Virus record (IMG/VR): IMGVR_UViG_3300027852_000130
Location: 1-31,137 of that record
DNA from: a virus
Reading direction: 5' to 3' (one strand)
Length of the DNA stretch: 31,137 nt
Part shown: positions 13,480-20,569 of the stretch, one piece after another
How the letters are laid out: each line of letters begins with the position of its first letter
Numbering within the stretch: position 1 is the stretch's first letter
Translations under genes and position numbers: made by a program
Notes under the pieces: generated by a model
The model's input: the letters and a program-made list of their open reading frames with translations, nothing else
Told to the model about the DNA's origin: nothing
Database searches by the model: none

Positions 13480-14936
13480 GCTATCCCCATATCTGCGCAC
13501 GCGCATTCGGTACGCCGCTGCTCGTCCATCCCACAAAGGGCCATGCCTTCATTCGTGGTCTGGGGCCGCGCATCGTCGAGGGAGAGGTGCAGGTCAATAT
13601 CCCCTCGGCCCTCGCCGGTGACGACAATATCGATGCTTCGACCCCGCGTGCGGCGGCCTCGCTGATCGGGGGCGAGTTGAGCACAGAGGTATTGGACAGC
13701 GGCTATGGCTATGCGCTGGTCGATGGGGTCGCGATCATCCCGGTCGCGGGCGTCCTGGTCCATCGCGGGGCGTGGATTGGCAAAAGCTCAGGTGTCACCA
13801 GCTACGAAGGGCTGGCCGCGCAGATCGACGCGGCATCGCGCGATGATCGTGTCCACGGCATCGCTCTGGAGATCGACTGTTTCGGGGGCGAGGTGTCGGG
13901 ATGCTTCGATCTTGCCGACCGCATTCGCAAGGTGGGTGAGATCAAGCCGGTGCGCGCCTTCGTTGCCGACTATGCCTTTTCCGCCGCCTACGCCATTGCG
14001 TCGGCCTGCGACCGTATTGTGGTCAGCCGGACCAGCGGTGTCGGGTCGATCGGCGTGATCAGCATGCATGTCGACTATTCCGGTGCGCTGGAGAAGGACG
14101 GCATAGACGTCACGATCATTCACGCCGGCCAGCACAAGGCGGACGGGAATCCTTATGCCGCGCTGCCCGACGCGATCCGGACCGAATGGCAAAATGAGAT
14201 GGAATCCCTGCGCCAGCTGTTCGCGCAAACCGTCGCAGCTGGTCGGGGTGAGCGGCTGGACGCGGCGGGCGCCTTGGCCACCGAGGCGCGGTGTTTCACG
14301 GGCCACAAGGCGGTGCGTGAGGGTCTTGCCGATGACGTCTCCGAGCCGACAGCCGCCTTCGCCTCATTTGCAGCGAGCCTCGACCCCGATGAGAATCCCG
14401 CCGCTCCTGCGGCATCACCCAGCGCCACGGCGCGAAAGCCAGGAGGACGTTCCATGTCCCGTAAATCCCGCCGCGCACGCGGTCAGACGGATGATGAAGA
14501 TCAGATGATGGAGGATGAGGACGAGCCCGAAATCGAAGAGGATGAGCTGGATCCGGATGACGATCTCGATCCCGAGGGGGACGAGGACGAAGACCTGCCC
14601 GAAGACGGCGCGGAGGAGGACGAAGACAAGCCTGCCGCCCGGCGGGGCGACCGGGCATCGTCCGAGCGCCGTCGCATTGCCGCGATCCTCGATTGCGATG
14701 AGGCGCAAGGTCAGGAAGCACTGGCCCGTCATCTCGCTTTCAGCCCCGGTATATCGGTGAGTTATGCGAAGGAAACGCTGGCCGCCGCGTCCCGCTCGTC
14801 GGGTGGCAAGGCGAAAGGCGGGCGTCTGTCCGAGCGGATGCAGGCCTCGGGACGCTCTGATTTGCGCCCGACCGGTGCTGCCGGGGGGCGTCAGTCCAGC
14901 CTGGCCGACCGCATGAAGGCGAAGCACGCCAAGTAA
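13476..14936 (+). CDS. S49-family capsid maturation protease with C-terminal scaffold
   Basis: A 486-residue gpC-like protein (lambda gpC is 439). Residues about 70-300 are an S49 (SppA-type) serine protease: nucleophile S169 in ADYAFSAAYAIAS and base K221 in AGQHKADGNPY, with the SGVGSIGVIS strand between. Residues after about 326 are acidic, then basic, and serve as scaffold. It cuts scaffold and portal during head maturation. An in-frame internal start at 14454 allows separate production of the scaffold. Confidence 0.9.
   Translation: MSYPHICARAFGTPLLVHPTKGHAFIRGLGPRIVEGEVQVNIPSALAGDDNIDASTPRAAASLIGGELSTEVLDSGYGYALVDGVAIIPVAGVLVHRGAWIGKSSGVTSYEGLAAQIDAASRDDRVHGIALEIDCFGGEVSGCFDLADRIRKVGEIKPVRAFVADYAFSAAYAIASACDRIVVSRTSGVGSIGVISMHVDYSGALEKDGIDVTIIHAGQHKADGNPYAALPDAIRTEWQNEMESLRQLFAQTVAAGRGERLDAAGALATEARCFTGHKAVREGLADDVSEPTAAFASFAASLDPDENPAAPAASPSATARKPGGRSMSRKSRRARGQTDDEDQMMEDEDEPEIEEDELDPDDDLDPEGDEDEDLPEDGAEEDEDKPAARRGDRASSERRRIAAILDCDEAQGQEALARHLAFSPGISVSYAKETLAAASRSSGGKAKGGRLSERMQASGRSDLRPTGAAGGRQSSLADRMKAKHAK
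14454..14936 (+). CDS. nested scaffolding protein (Nu3-like), internal start
   Basis: A 160-residue product of an internal ATG at 14454, in frame with the protease gene. AGGAGG at 14441-14446 lies seven bases before it, an unusually good ribosome-binding site for coding sequence. Residues 1-65 are extremely acidic; residues 65-160 are helical and basic with a C-terminal basic tail (DRMKAKHAK) that could hold the coat protein. This is the lambda C/Nu3 arrangement. In lambda, gpNu3 guides capsid assembly and is degraded afterwards. Confidence 0.8.
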   Translation: MSRKSRRARGQTDDEDQMMEDEDEPEIEEDELDPDDDLDPEGDEDEDLPEDGAEEDEDKPAARRGDRASSERRRIAAILDCDEAQGQEALARHLAFSPGISVSYAKETLAAASRSSGGKAKGGRLSERMQASGRSDLRPTGAAGGRQSSLADRMKAKHAK

Positions 14937-14938
14937 GA

Positions 14939-14965
14939 CACACTCGCACCGCCTTGGTGCGTGTG
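14939..14965 (+). terminator. hairpin after the protease/scaffold gene
   Basis: CGCACC (14945-14950) pairs with GGTGCG (14956-14961), loop GCCTT. An outer CACA/TGTG pair (14939-14942 with 14962-14965) extends it past a 2-base bulge. There is no T run, so it may process or protect RNA rather than terminate. A second GCGCGC hairpin lies at 14980-14999. Confidence 0.4.
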
Positions 14966-15030
14966 ACCCGATAGCCGCCGCGCGCCGGTTCCTGCGCGCA
15001 CACCCACCCACATCGATAATGGAGGCCATC

Positions 15031-15405
15031 ATGGTCACGAAAACCGAGGGCACGCGGATCGACGATCTGGTCCTGTTCGAAGAGGACGACTTCTATTCGC
15101 GCGAAGTCGTCACCATTGCCAGCGGGGCCGATCTGTCGATCGGTGCCGTACTGGGCGTGGTCACTGCAACCGGGAAATATGTCTCGTCCGACCCGACGGC
15201 GACGGACGGGTCGCAGACACCTGTTGCGGTGCTGATCCGCGATGCGAAGGCCGCCAGCGCGGATGTCACTGACGCACTGGTCATTGCCCGTCACGCGCGC
15301 CTGATCCGCTCCGCATTGGTCTTTGACGATGCGATTGATGACAGCACCAAGCGGGCGACGGCGGTCGCAGCCCTGAAGGCGCGTGGCATTCTGACGGACG
15401 TCTGA
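15031..15405 (+). CDS. head decoration protein (gpD-like)
   Basis: A 124-residue protein (lambda gpD is 110) that stabilises the expanded head as trimers. The family pattern is visible: an S/G-A-x-L-x-x-G-A-V-L-G strand pair, then P-V-A-V-L and a final ALKARGI-like helix. I chose the ATG at 15031 because GGAGG (15021-15025) precedes it at the right distance; an ATG four codons upstream has no site. It is flanked by stable hairpins, fitting high expression. Confidence 0.85.
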   Translation: MVTKTEGTRIDDLVLFEEDDFYSREVVTIASGADLSIGAVLGVVTATGKYVSSDPTATDGSQTPVAVLIRDAKAASADVTDALVIARHARLIRSALVFDDAIDDSTKRATAVAALKARGILTDV

Positions 15406-15416
15406 TCCTCTCCGGT

Positions 15417-15432
15417 CGCGGCAGAGGCCGCG
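15417..15432 (+). other. hairpin between gpD and gpE genes
   Basis: CGCGGC (15417-15422) and GCCGCG (15427-15432) form a perfect 6-bp stem with an AGAG loop. There is no T run. It lies 54 bases before the capsid start. Confidence 0.4.
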
Positions 15433-15485
15433 CCCGGTTTCACCTGAATGGGCCTGCACCAGCGGGCGAACAAAAGGAGCCAGTC

Positions 15486-16511
15486 ATGGCACAATTGGAT
15501 ATCATCGCCGGTGACGGCTTCTCGACCCGTGAACTTTCGGACGCGATCTCGATCGTTCCGAACCAGTGGGGTCGCATCGGCGAGATGGGGCTGTTCACCC
15601 CGAAGCCGCTGCGCACCGCCGAATTCTCGATCGAGGCGAAGGGGGGCTTCCTGCAGTTGATCCAGTCCTCGCAGCGGGGCACCAACCTGCCGGGACGCCA
15701 GCGTGGCAAGCGCGCCTTGCACACCTTCCGCACCGAGCGCTTCGGGCTGGAGGGGCGCGTCACGGCGGAGGATATCGCTGCCATCCGCGCCTTCGGCAGC
15801 GAGACCGAGTTGATGCAGGTCCAGGACGTGATCAACGATGAGCTGGTCGAATTGCGGGCATCGCTGGACATCACCCGCGAATGGCTGCGCGCCACCGCAT
15901 TGCAGGGTCTGGTCAAGGACGCGGACGGCACCACGATCCTCGATCTGCACAGCGCGTTCGGGATCACGAAGAAAAGCGTCGATTTCACCTTCGCGACCAG
16001 CGGTACTGATACGGCAGGCAAGGCGCGTTCGGTCAAGCGGCACATCGAGCAGAACCTGCTGGGTGATGTGATGACCGGCGCTCACGTCCTGTGCTCCCCC
16101 GAATTCTGGGATGAGATGATGGAGGACGAAGCGTTCAAGCGGGCCTACGACTTCTACATGGGTGTCAACCCCATGCGCGATGATGTCCGCAAGGGCTTCG
16201 ACTGGCAGGGTCTGACCTGGGAGGAATATCTGGGTGAGGCGAGTGTGCCCAATGAGGATGGCACCATGACGATCCGGCGGTTCGTCCCGCAGGGTGAGGC
16301 CTTCGCGTTCCCCGTGGGCACGCGCAACACCTTCCGCCAGTACAACTCCCCCGCCGATTTCATCGAGACCGTGAATCAGCCGGGCATGGAATACTACGCG
16401 AAGGCCACGCCCGACCCCAAGGGCCGGTATGTCGATATCGACGCGCTCATGCAAACGTTGCCGATCTGCATGCGCCCCGGCGCGACGGTGCGTCTGCACT
16501 CCTCCAACTGA
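15486..16511 (+). CDS. major capsid protein (gpE family)
   Basis: A 341-residue major coat protein, exactly the length of lambda gpE, with the HK97-type fold of this family. Seen in the sequence: an N-terminal arm (ISIVPNQWGRIGEMGLF), a long helix (ITREWLRATALQGLVKDADG region), a P-EFWDEMM segment and a C-terminal Y-A-K-x-x-P-D-P-K-G-R-x-V typical of gpE proteins. AAGGAG at 15474-15479 gives a strong start, and a 10-bp hairpin follows the stop. Confidence 0.95.
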   Translation: MAQLDIIAGDGFSTRELSDAISIVPNQWGRIGEMGLFTPKPLRTAEFSIEAKGGFLQLIQSSQRGTNLPGRQRGKRALHTFRTERFGLEGRVTAEDIAAIRAFGSETELMQVQDVINDELVELRASLDITREWLRATALQGLVKDADGTTILDLHSAFGITKKSVDFTFATSGTDTAGKARSVKRHIEQNLLGDVMTGAHVLCSPEFWDEMMEDEAFKRAYDFYMGVNPMRDDVRKGFDWQGLTWEEYLGEASVPNEDGTMTIRRFVPQGEAFAFPVGTRNTFRQYNSPADFIETVNQPGMEYYAKATPDPKGRYVDIDALMQTLPICMRPGATVRLHSSN

Positions 16512-16526
16512 GCGCGTTTGCCACAC

Positions 16527-16551
16527 GGCGCGGGGTGATGCCTCGCGCCGA
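16527..16551 (+). terminator. very stable hairpin after the capsid gene
   Basis: CGGCGCGGGG (16527-16536) pairs with CCTCGCGCCG (16542-16551): ten pairs including one G-U, loop TGATG. Only ACTTTCCC follows, so termination would be partial; it may protect the capsid mRNA end. Confidence 0.5.
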
Positions 16552-16594
16552 CTTTCCCGGTCTGTCCGGGCACCCCTGTTTCAGGAGCAATCCA

Positions 16595-16996
16595 ATGACT
16601 GATCGACTGGTTCACCTCAATAACGAATACCGCGCCCCTTTGGCGGCGGATGATCCGACCGGAGAATACAAGATTTATCCACGGGGCTGGCGCGGACGCG
16701 TCCCTGCTGATCTGGCGAAGGACATGATCGAAAGCGGTGCCGGGCGCGATATCACGACCGCTGCCGCCGATGAGGGCGATGCCGAAGACAGGGCCGCCGC
16801 AAAGAAGGCCGTGACCGACGCGAAGCGCGCTCTGACCAAGGCGAACAAGGCCGTCACGGCCAAACGCGCCGACGTGGGCGAGGATGGTCCCACGCTGGAG
16901 CAATCGGCAGCGATAGGCGCAGCTGAGCAGGCCGCATCCGAGGCGCAGGCGGAGCTCGACGCAGCCGAGCAGGCGCTCGACGATCTCGACGACTGA
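16595..16996 (+). CDS. gpFI-position head protein with coiled coil
   Basis: A 133-residue protein (lambda gpFI is 132). The N-terminal 45 residues are compact (YRAPLAADDPTGEYKIYPRGW); residues about 55-130 are a long charged Ala-rich coiled coil (KAVTDAKRALTKANKAVTAK). gpFI helps terminase dock to empty heads. The assignment rests on position, length and composition more than sequence. AGGAG at 16583-16587 sets the start. Confidence 0.65.
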   Translation: MTDRLVHLNNEYRAPLAADDPTGEYKIYPRGWRGRVPADLAKDMIESGAGRDITTAAADEGDAEDRAAAKKAVTDAKRALTKANKAVTAKRADVGEDGPTLEQSAAIGAAEQAASEAQAELDAAEQALDDLDD

Positions 16997-16998
16997 AG

Positions 16999-17316
16999 AT
17001 GGCCTTCGACCCCGCACAGCCGTTGGACGCGGTTTTCGATGTTTTCGGCGTCGCGGCGACGTTTCAGCTGTCCACCGGCGAAGCGACGGCTGTGCGGGCC
17101 ATCGTCAGATTGCCCGATGTAATGGTCGAAAGCTTTGTTTCGCGTGTCGTCGTGCCATCGCGCCAGGTGGAGATACGGGCGGCTGATCTGGTCGACCTGC
17201 CACGGGCACCGCAGGCGGGTGATGTGCTGACGGTCGATGGGTCGGCCCATACTGTCATCAATACGCCGGAGCGTCGCGACAGCCTGTCGATGGTCTGGAC
17301 GCTGGATCTGCGATGA
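16999..17316 (+). CDS. head-tail connector gpFII-like
   Basis: A 105-residue beta-rich protein (lambda gpFII is 117). The family end is visible: R-V-x-V-P-x-R-x-V-E-I-R-A-A-D-L then P-x-A-G-D-V-L-T-V-D-G-x-A-H-T-V and a final strand, a layout shared by Phage_attach proteins. It joins the filled head to the tail. The start directly follows the previous stop. Confidence 0.75.
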   Translation: MAFDPAQPLDAVFDVFGVAATFQLSTGEATAVRAIVRLPDVMVESFVSRVVVPSRQVEIRAADLVDLPRAPQAGDVLTVDGSAHTVINTPERRDSLSMVWTLDLR

Positions 17317-18038
17317 GCGGATTTGAGATACGTCTCGCCTTGCAGGGAGATCTGCAAAAGTACCTCGAAGAGCAGGAAGCGGTCATCGCGAAGGCGACCA
17401 CAGATGCAGCGCGCCAGACAGGCAAGGACGTGCAGGCACTGTACCGTGAAGCGCTGGTGCGGGCGGGCCTGGGCAACAAGCTGCCGCGCACGATCCGCAC
17501 AAAGACCTATCCCGAGCAGGGGACGTCTTTGGAACCGGCGACGCTGATCTGGTCAAAGGCGCCGCACATTCTTGCAGGTCTGGTGCAGTCCAGCACCATC
17601 ACCGGCACAGGCGGCAACTGGTTGGCCATCCCGACAGAAAATGCACCCAAGCGGCTGATGCGAAAAAGGATCACGCCGGATGTGTACGAGCAGCGGTACG
17701 GGGCAGGGCGGTTGCAGTTCGTGTCCCTTGTCCCGGGGAGATCAGGCATGCTTGTCGATACCGATCTGAGGGAAAAGAAGGGCAAGCGCGGCGGTTTCGC
17801 GCCGCGTACCGCAAAGAGCCGCAGCGCAGCGGTTGCCATGCCAATCTTCTGGCTGGTCAAGCAGGTACGGACCCGCAAGGTCGTGGATCTGGCCGATATC
17901 GAGCAGCGCGGGCGCAGTATGATGCGCGACGGCATCAGCGCGGAGATTGCACGGGCGCTGAGCGATGAGGCGGGAAGTGCCGCCAGTTCTGGTCGCAGCC
18001 GCAACACAGGCCCCCGATCACGGCGGAGGATCGCATGA
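17313..18038 (+). CDS. minor tail protein, DUF6441-like (gpZ position)
   Basis: A 241-residue protein at the gpZ position (lambda gpZ is 192). It begins with a helical segment (LQGDLQKYLEEQEAVIAKAT) and contains W-S-K-A-P-H-I-L and WLAIPTENAPKR strands, with a very basic C-terminus (RSRNTGPRSRRRIA). This resembles the DUF6441 phage family common in Rhodobacteraceae prophages. gpZ-type proteins act at the head-proximal end of the tail. Coupled by ATGA on both sides. Confidence 0.7.
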   Translation: MSGFEIRLALQGDLQKYLEEQEAVIAKATTDAARQTGKDVQALYREALVRAGLGNKLPRTIRTKTYPEQGTSLEPATLIWSKAPHILAGLVQSSTITGTGGNWLAIPTENAPKRLMRKRITPDVYEQRYGAGRLQFVSLVPGRSGMLVDTDLREKKGKRGGFAPRTAKSRSAAVAMPIFWLVKQVRTRKVVDLADIEQRGRSMMRDGISAEIARALSDEAGSAASSGRSRNTGPRSRRRIA

Positions 18039-18484
18039 GCACCACTCCTGAAGCGGCCTTCGAGGCTGCGGCCACGATCCTGCGGAGCGCTTTGGCAGCC
18101 GCCGTGCCCGGCGCGGTCTTCATCGATGACAGCCTGACAGGTGCCGGCATGGCGCTGCCGGATGAGGGTCAGGTCGTGATCACTCTGGCGGATCGCGGTG
18201 TCGCTGAGGGGATCAATGGATTCGGGCCGTTCTTCCGGTCCATGGAGGTCGAGATCGAGGCGCTGGCCACGGGTGCTACGGCAGGGGTCAGGCGGGCGCG
18301 CGTGGCAGACCTGCTGCATGCGGTCGAGGCCGCGCTTAATGCGGATCGATCCCTGGGCGGCGTCGCGGAGGATTGCGATTTCGAGCCTCTGGACCCGCAA
18401 AGGCAGGCTCCGCCCGCCGCAGACGACATCGCCGCCGAAAAGATTCTTCTGACAATCGAAATCCACACTGACACTCAAATCTAG
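18035..18484 (+). CDS. tail terminator/completion protein (gpU-like)
   Basis: A 149-residue alpha/beta protein at the gpU position (lambda gpU is 131). A first helix (FEAAATILRSALAAAVPGA) is followed by strands VVITLADR and MEVEIEALATG and a helix RVADLLHAVEAALNAD, the layout of tail terminators, which cap the finished tail tube. Sequence similarity is weak; position and fold pattern carry the call. Confidence 0.65.
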   Translation: MSTTPEAAFEAAATILRSALAAAVPGAVFIDDSLTGAGMALPDEGQVVITLADRGVAEGINGFGPFFRSMEVEIEALATGATAGVRRARVADLLHAVEAALNADRSLGGVAEDCDFEPLDPQRQAPPAADDIAAEKILLTIEIHTDTQI

Positions 18485-18495
18485 GAGGGCTGACG

Positions 18496-19788
18496 ATGCG
18501 TGCATCGGGTCGAAATATCAAACTGGCTATGGCGTGGCAGAGCGGTTTCGCTGCGCCCGCATCTGCCACGGATGCGGCGTGGACCTTCAATTCCGCGTCT
18601 GGATCAGTCGGGCCAATCGGTGTCGAGGCGCCGGATCATCGTGCCCTGATGGGGGCGGACGGCGACGCAATCGACCCGGACCGTGGCGCGCATGACGTCT
18701 CCGGCACGTGGGAGTTGCCGCTGTGCGCGCGTCAATCGGGGCTTTGGCTGCGCGGGCTTTTCGGGGACGCTGCATCGACCACGACTGCTGGCTCGCGGGG
18801 CGGGCTGGACTTTGCCGCACAGGCGATCGCGGGTGACACGATTACAGTCGGTGCGACGACCCTGACCTTCGTCGCGGCGGATGCCGGCATAAATGAAGTG
18901 CTGATCGGCGCCACGATTTCAGACACGATTGATGCGGTGACCACCGCGATTGACGACCTCGACGATCTGACCGCGACGCGCTTCGGGCAGCTGGTGCTGA
19001 TCGAGCATATGACGGCGGATGCGACGGGTGACGCGATCGTGACGGGTGCCTCGGCTGCACACCGGATGCGGCCGATTGCGGCGACCCTCAAGGGCGGCGG
19101 TATGACCCGCCATCATTTCACGGACCGCACGCACCAGTCACGTCCCTTTGCCACGATCGAGCGTGAGCATTCGGACCTGACGGGCGCGAACGCCTTCCGG
19201 GTCGTCGACAGCCAGATCGTGCGGGCACTCAACTTCCCGCGTGCGCGGTCGGGGCAGGCGACTATGCGTGCAGATGTGCTGGCGCGCTATGATGCCCGGT
19301 CGGCAACACGGTCCCTGAGCGCCACGCCCACGGCTTTGCGCGCGGAGCCTTTCTCGATGATCGGTGGCCGGATCACCGTCGACGGAGCCTGTATCGGCAC
19401 CATCGACAGTGCCGCGCTGGAGCTGGGCGTGGATGTGACCGCTGACGGCTTCGACGCGTGCGGGCTGGCCGATGCCGGTGTCATCGGCGAACCGGTAATC
19501 GGGGACACCACCGCGAAATTCGATATCACCGCACGTTTCCCGACAGGTGATCTGATGGATGCGGCATTCAACGCCTCGCACGTATCGGTGCAGATGGTCT
19601 ACGCCTCGCGCAGCAGCGGTGCGATGCTTATCCTCGATGTGCCGCGCGTGTTCTGCGGACGTCCGGGTGAGACATTCAACGGGAGGTCGTCGGTCACAGC
19701 CGCGTTCACCGGCGAGGGGTATGTCGATACCGACGCGGGCTACCGCTACGCAGCGACCTATTACTCCCCTGTGGCGGCGTTCTCGTGA
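18496..19788 (+). CDS. major tail tube protein with inserted domain (gpV position)
   Basis: A 430-residue tail tube protein at the gpV position (lambda gpV is 246). The ends are tube-like: an N-terminal G-R-N-I-K-L-A-M and a C-terminal half of paired strands ending F-S-x-E-x-Y tube-type strands. Residues about 100-195 are an insertion with the pattern GDTITVGATTLTFV then IDAVTTAIDDL, a repeat unit seen on surface-exposed phage and bacterial proteins. AGGAGGG at 18483-18489 sets the start. Known tube proteins carry such decorations on the tube exterior. Confidence 0.8.
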   Translation: MRASGRNIKLAMAWQSGFAAPASATDAAWTFNSASGSVGPIGVEAPDHRALMGADGDAIDPDRGAHDVSGTWELPLCARQSGLWLRGLFGDAASTTTAGSRGGLDFAAQAIAGDTITVGATTLTFVAADAGINEVLIGATISDTIDAVTTAIDDLDDLTATRFGQLVLIEHMTADATGDAIVTGASAAHRMRPIAATLKGGGMTRHHFTDRTHQSRPFATIEREHSDLTGANAFRVVDSQIVRALNFPRARSGQATMRADVLARYDARSATRSLSATPTALRAEPFSMIGGRITVDGACIGTIDSAALELGVDVTADGFDACGLADAGVIGEPVIGDTTAKFDITARFPTGDLMDAAFNASHVSVQMVYASRSSGAMLILDVPRVFCGRPGETFNGRSSVTAAFTGEGYVDTDAGYRYAATYYSPVAAFS

Positions 19789-20237
19789 GCGGCGCGAAGA
19801 AGGGCGTCGTTTTGGCCCCCGCCCGCACGGACCCCGAGTGGCTGGTCGTCCAGATCGGAGACGTTGAGGTGCCAATGCTGGCGCGCCCCTTCAACGTGGT
19901 GCTGGATGAAGAGGCGCGGCAGCGGCTGGAGAAGGAGTCGCGCGCGACATCTTCGATCACCGAATTGCTGCAGATCATGGCGCCCACAGCCGCTGCCGCC
20001 CTGCGCAGCGTCGATGCGGTCACGCTGGAATCGGCGCTGCACGTCTGGCTGGCGATCCAGATCGGGCGGGTGGTGGTCGAGGATTGGGATCACATGCTTG
20101 ACCCGGACGGCCAGCAGCTGCCCTTCAGCGCGGACCGTTTTGACCTGGCCTGTATGACCGTGCCGAAATTCGCTCAGGGCTTCTATGAGGCATGGACGCG
20201 ACCGCGCACGATGGTGGCCGCAGCGGGAAACGCGTAA
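19785..20237 (+). CDS. tail assembly chaperone gpG-like
   Basis: A 150-residue chaperone (lambda gpG is 140) that binds the tape measure protein and recruits tube subunits. It is mainly helical after residue 40 (EEARQRLEKESRATSSITEL, quoted in 20 letters). Most ribosomes end at TAA 20235-20237. Some should slip back one base on GGGAAAC (20225-20231) and continue into the T frame, giving a gpGT fusion of about 261 residues. Confidence 0.85.
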   Translation: MSGAKKGVVLAPARTDPEWLVVQIGDVEVPMLARPFNVVLDEEARQRLEKESRATSSITELLQIMAPTAAAALRSVDAVTLESALHVWLAIQIGRVVVEDWDHMLDPDGQQLPFSADRFDLACMTVPKFAQGFYEAWTRPRTMVAAAGNA

Positions 20238-20569
20238 GGCTCCGCGCCCTGCATCATTTCGGGGCCGGAGCCAGAGACTGTGAGACCTGCCCGGACAGGC
20301 TGATGCCGCCCCGCGCGTGCGGCGATTGCCCCTGCCATTCCTTCGCGCCGCGCATCGCTGAGGAAATCGAGGCCTGGCGCATCGTGTGGCCTTTGCCGCC
20401 GGTGGTGCGCCTATCGCGCGACGATGGCTCGGTTCTGGTGACGGGCCTGTCGATTGAGGAGGTGCGGGCGCGGGTCCGCCCCGGCTTCGACGTCGAACTG
20501 GTCGCGGAAATCGCTGCTTATGCCGAGCCGTCCATCATCGAGGAATGCAACAGAGAGGTGCCCAAATGA
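20192..20569 (+). CDS. T part of the gpGT frameshift product
   Basis: This frame is -1 relative to gpG. Real translation is expected only from about 20231, after slippage: gpG residues 1-149 are followed by RVRLRALHHF and about 102 more residues. An ATG at 20192 in this frame has no ribosome-binding site and lies within gpG. The T segment has a Cys cluster (CETCP and CGDCPC) that might bind zinc, then a short alpha/beta domain. In lambda, the T part recruits tube protein to the tape measure. Confidence 0.7.
   Translation: MDATAHDGGRSGKRVRLRALHHFGAGARDCETCPDRLMPPRACGDCPCHSFAPRIAEEIEAWRIVWPLPPVVRLSRDDGSVLVTGLSIEEVRARVRPGFDVELVAEIAAYAEPSIIEECNREVPK
20225..20272 (+). promoter_or_regulatory. programmed -1 frameshift signal of the G-T pair
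   Basis: GGGAAAC (20225-20231) stands in the exact X-XXY-YYZ phase: gpG codons read GCG-GGA-AAC. Six bases later GGCTCCG (20238-20244) pairs perfectly with CGGAGCC (20266-20272). Beyond a bulged C the stem continues as GCCC/GGGC. Slippery site, spacer and stem are all canonical. Confidence 0.85.

Noticed and set aside
20192-20569. independent translation of the T frame from the ATG at 20192
   Set aside because: There is no ribosome-binding site, the first dozen codons lie within gpG, and a complete frameshift signal explains expression.
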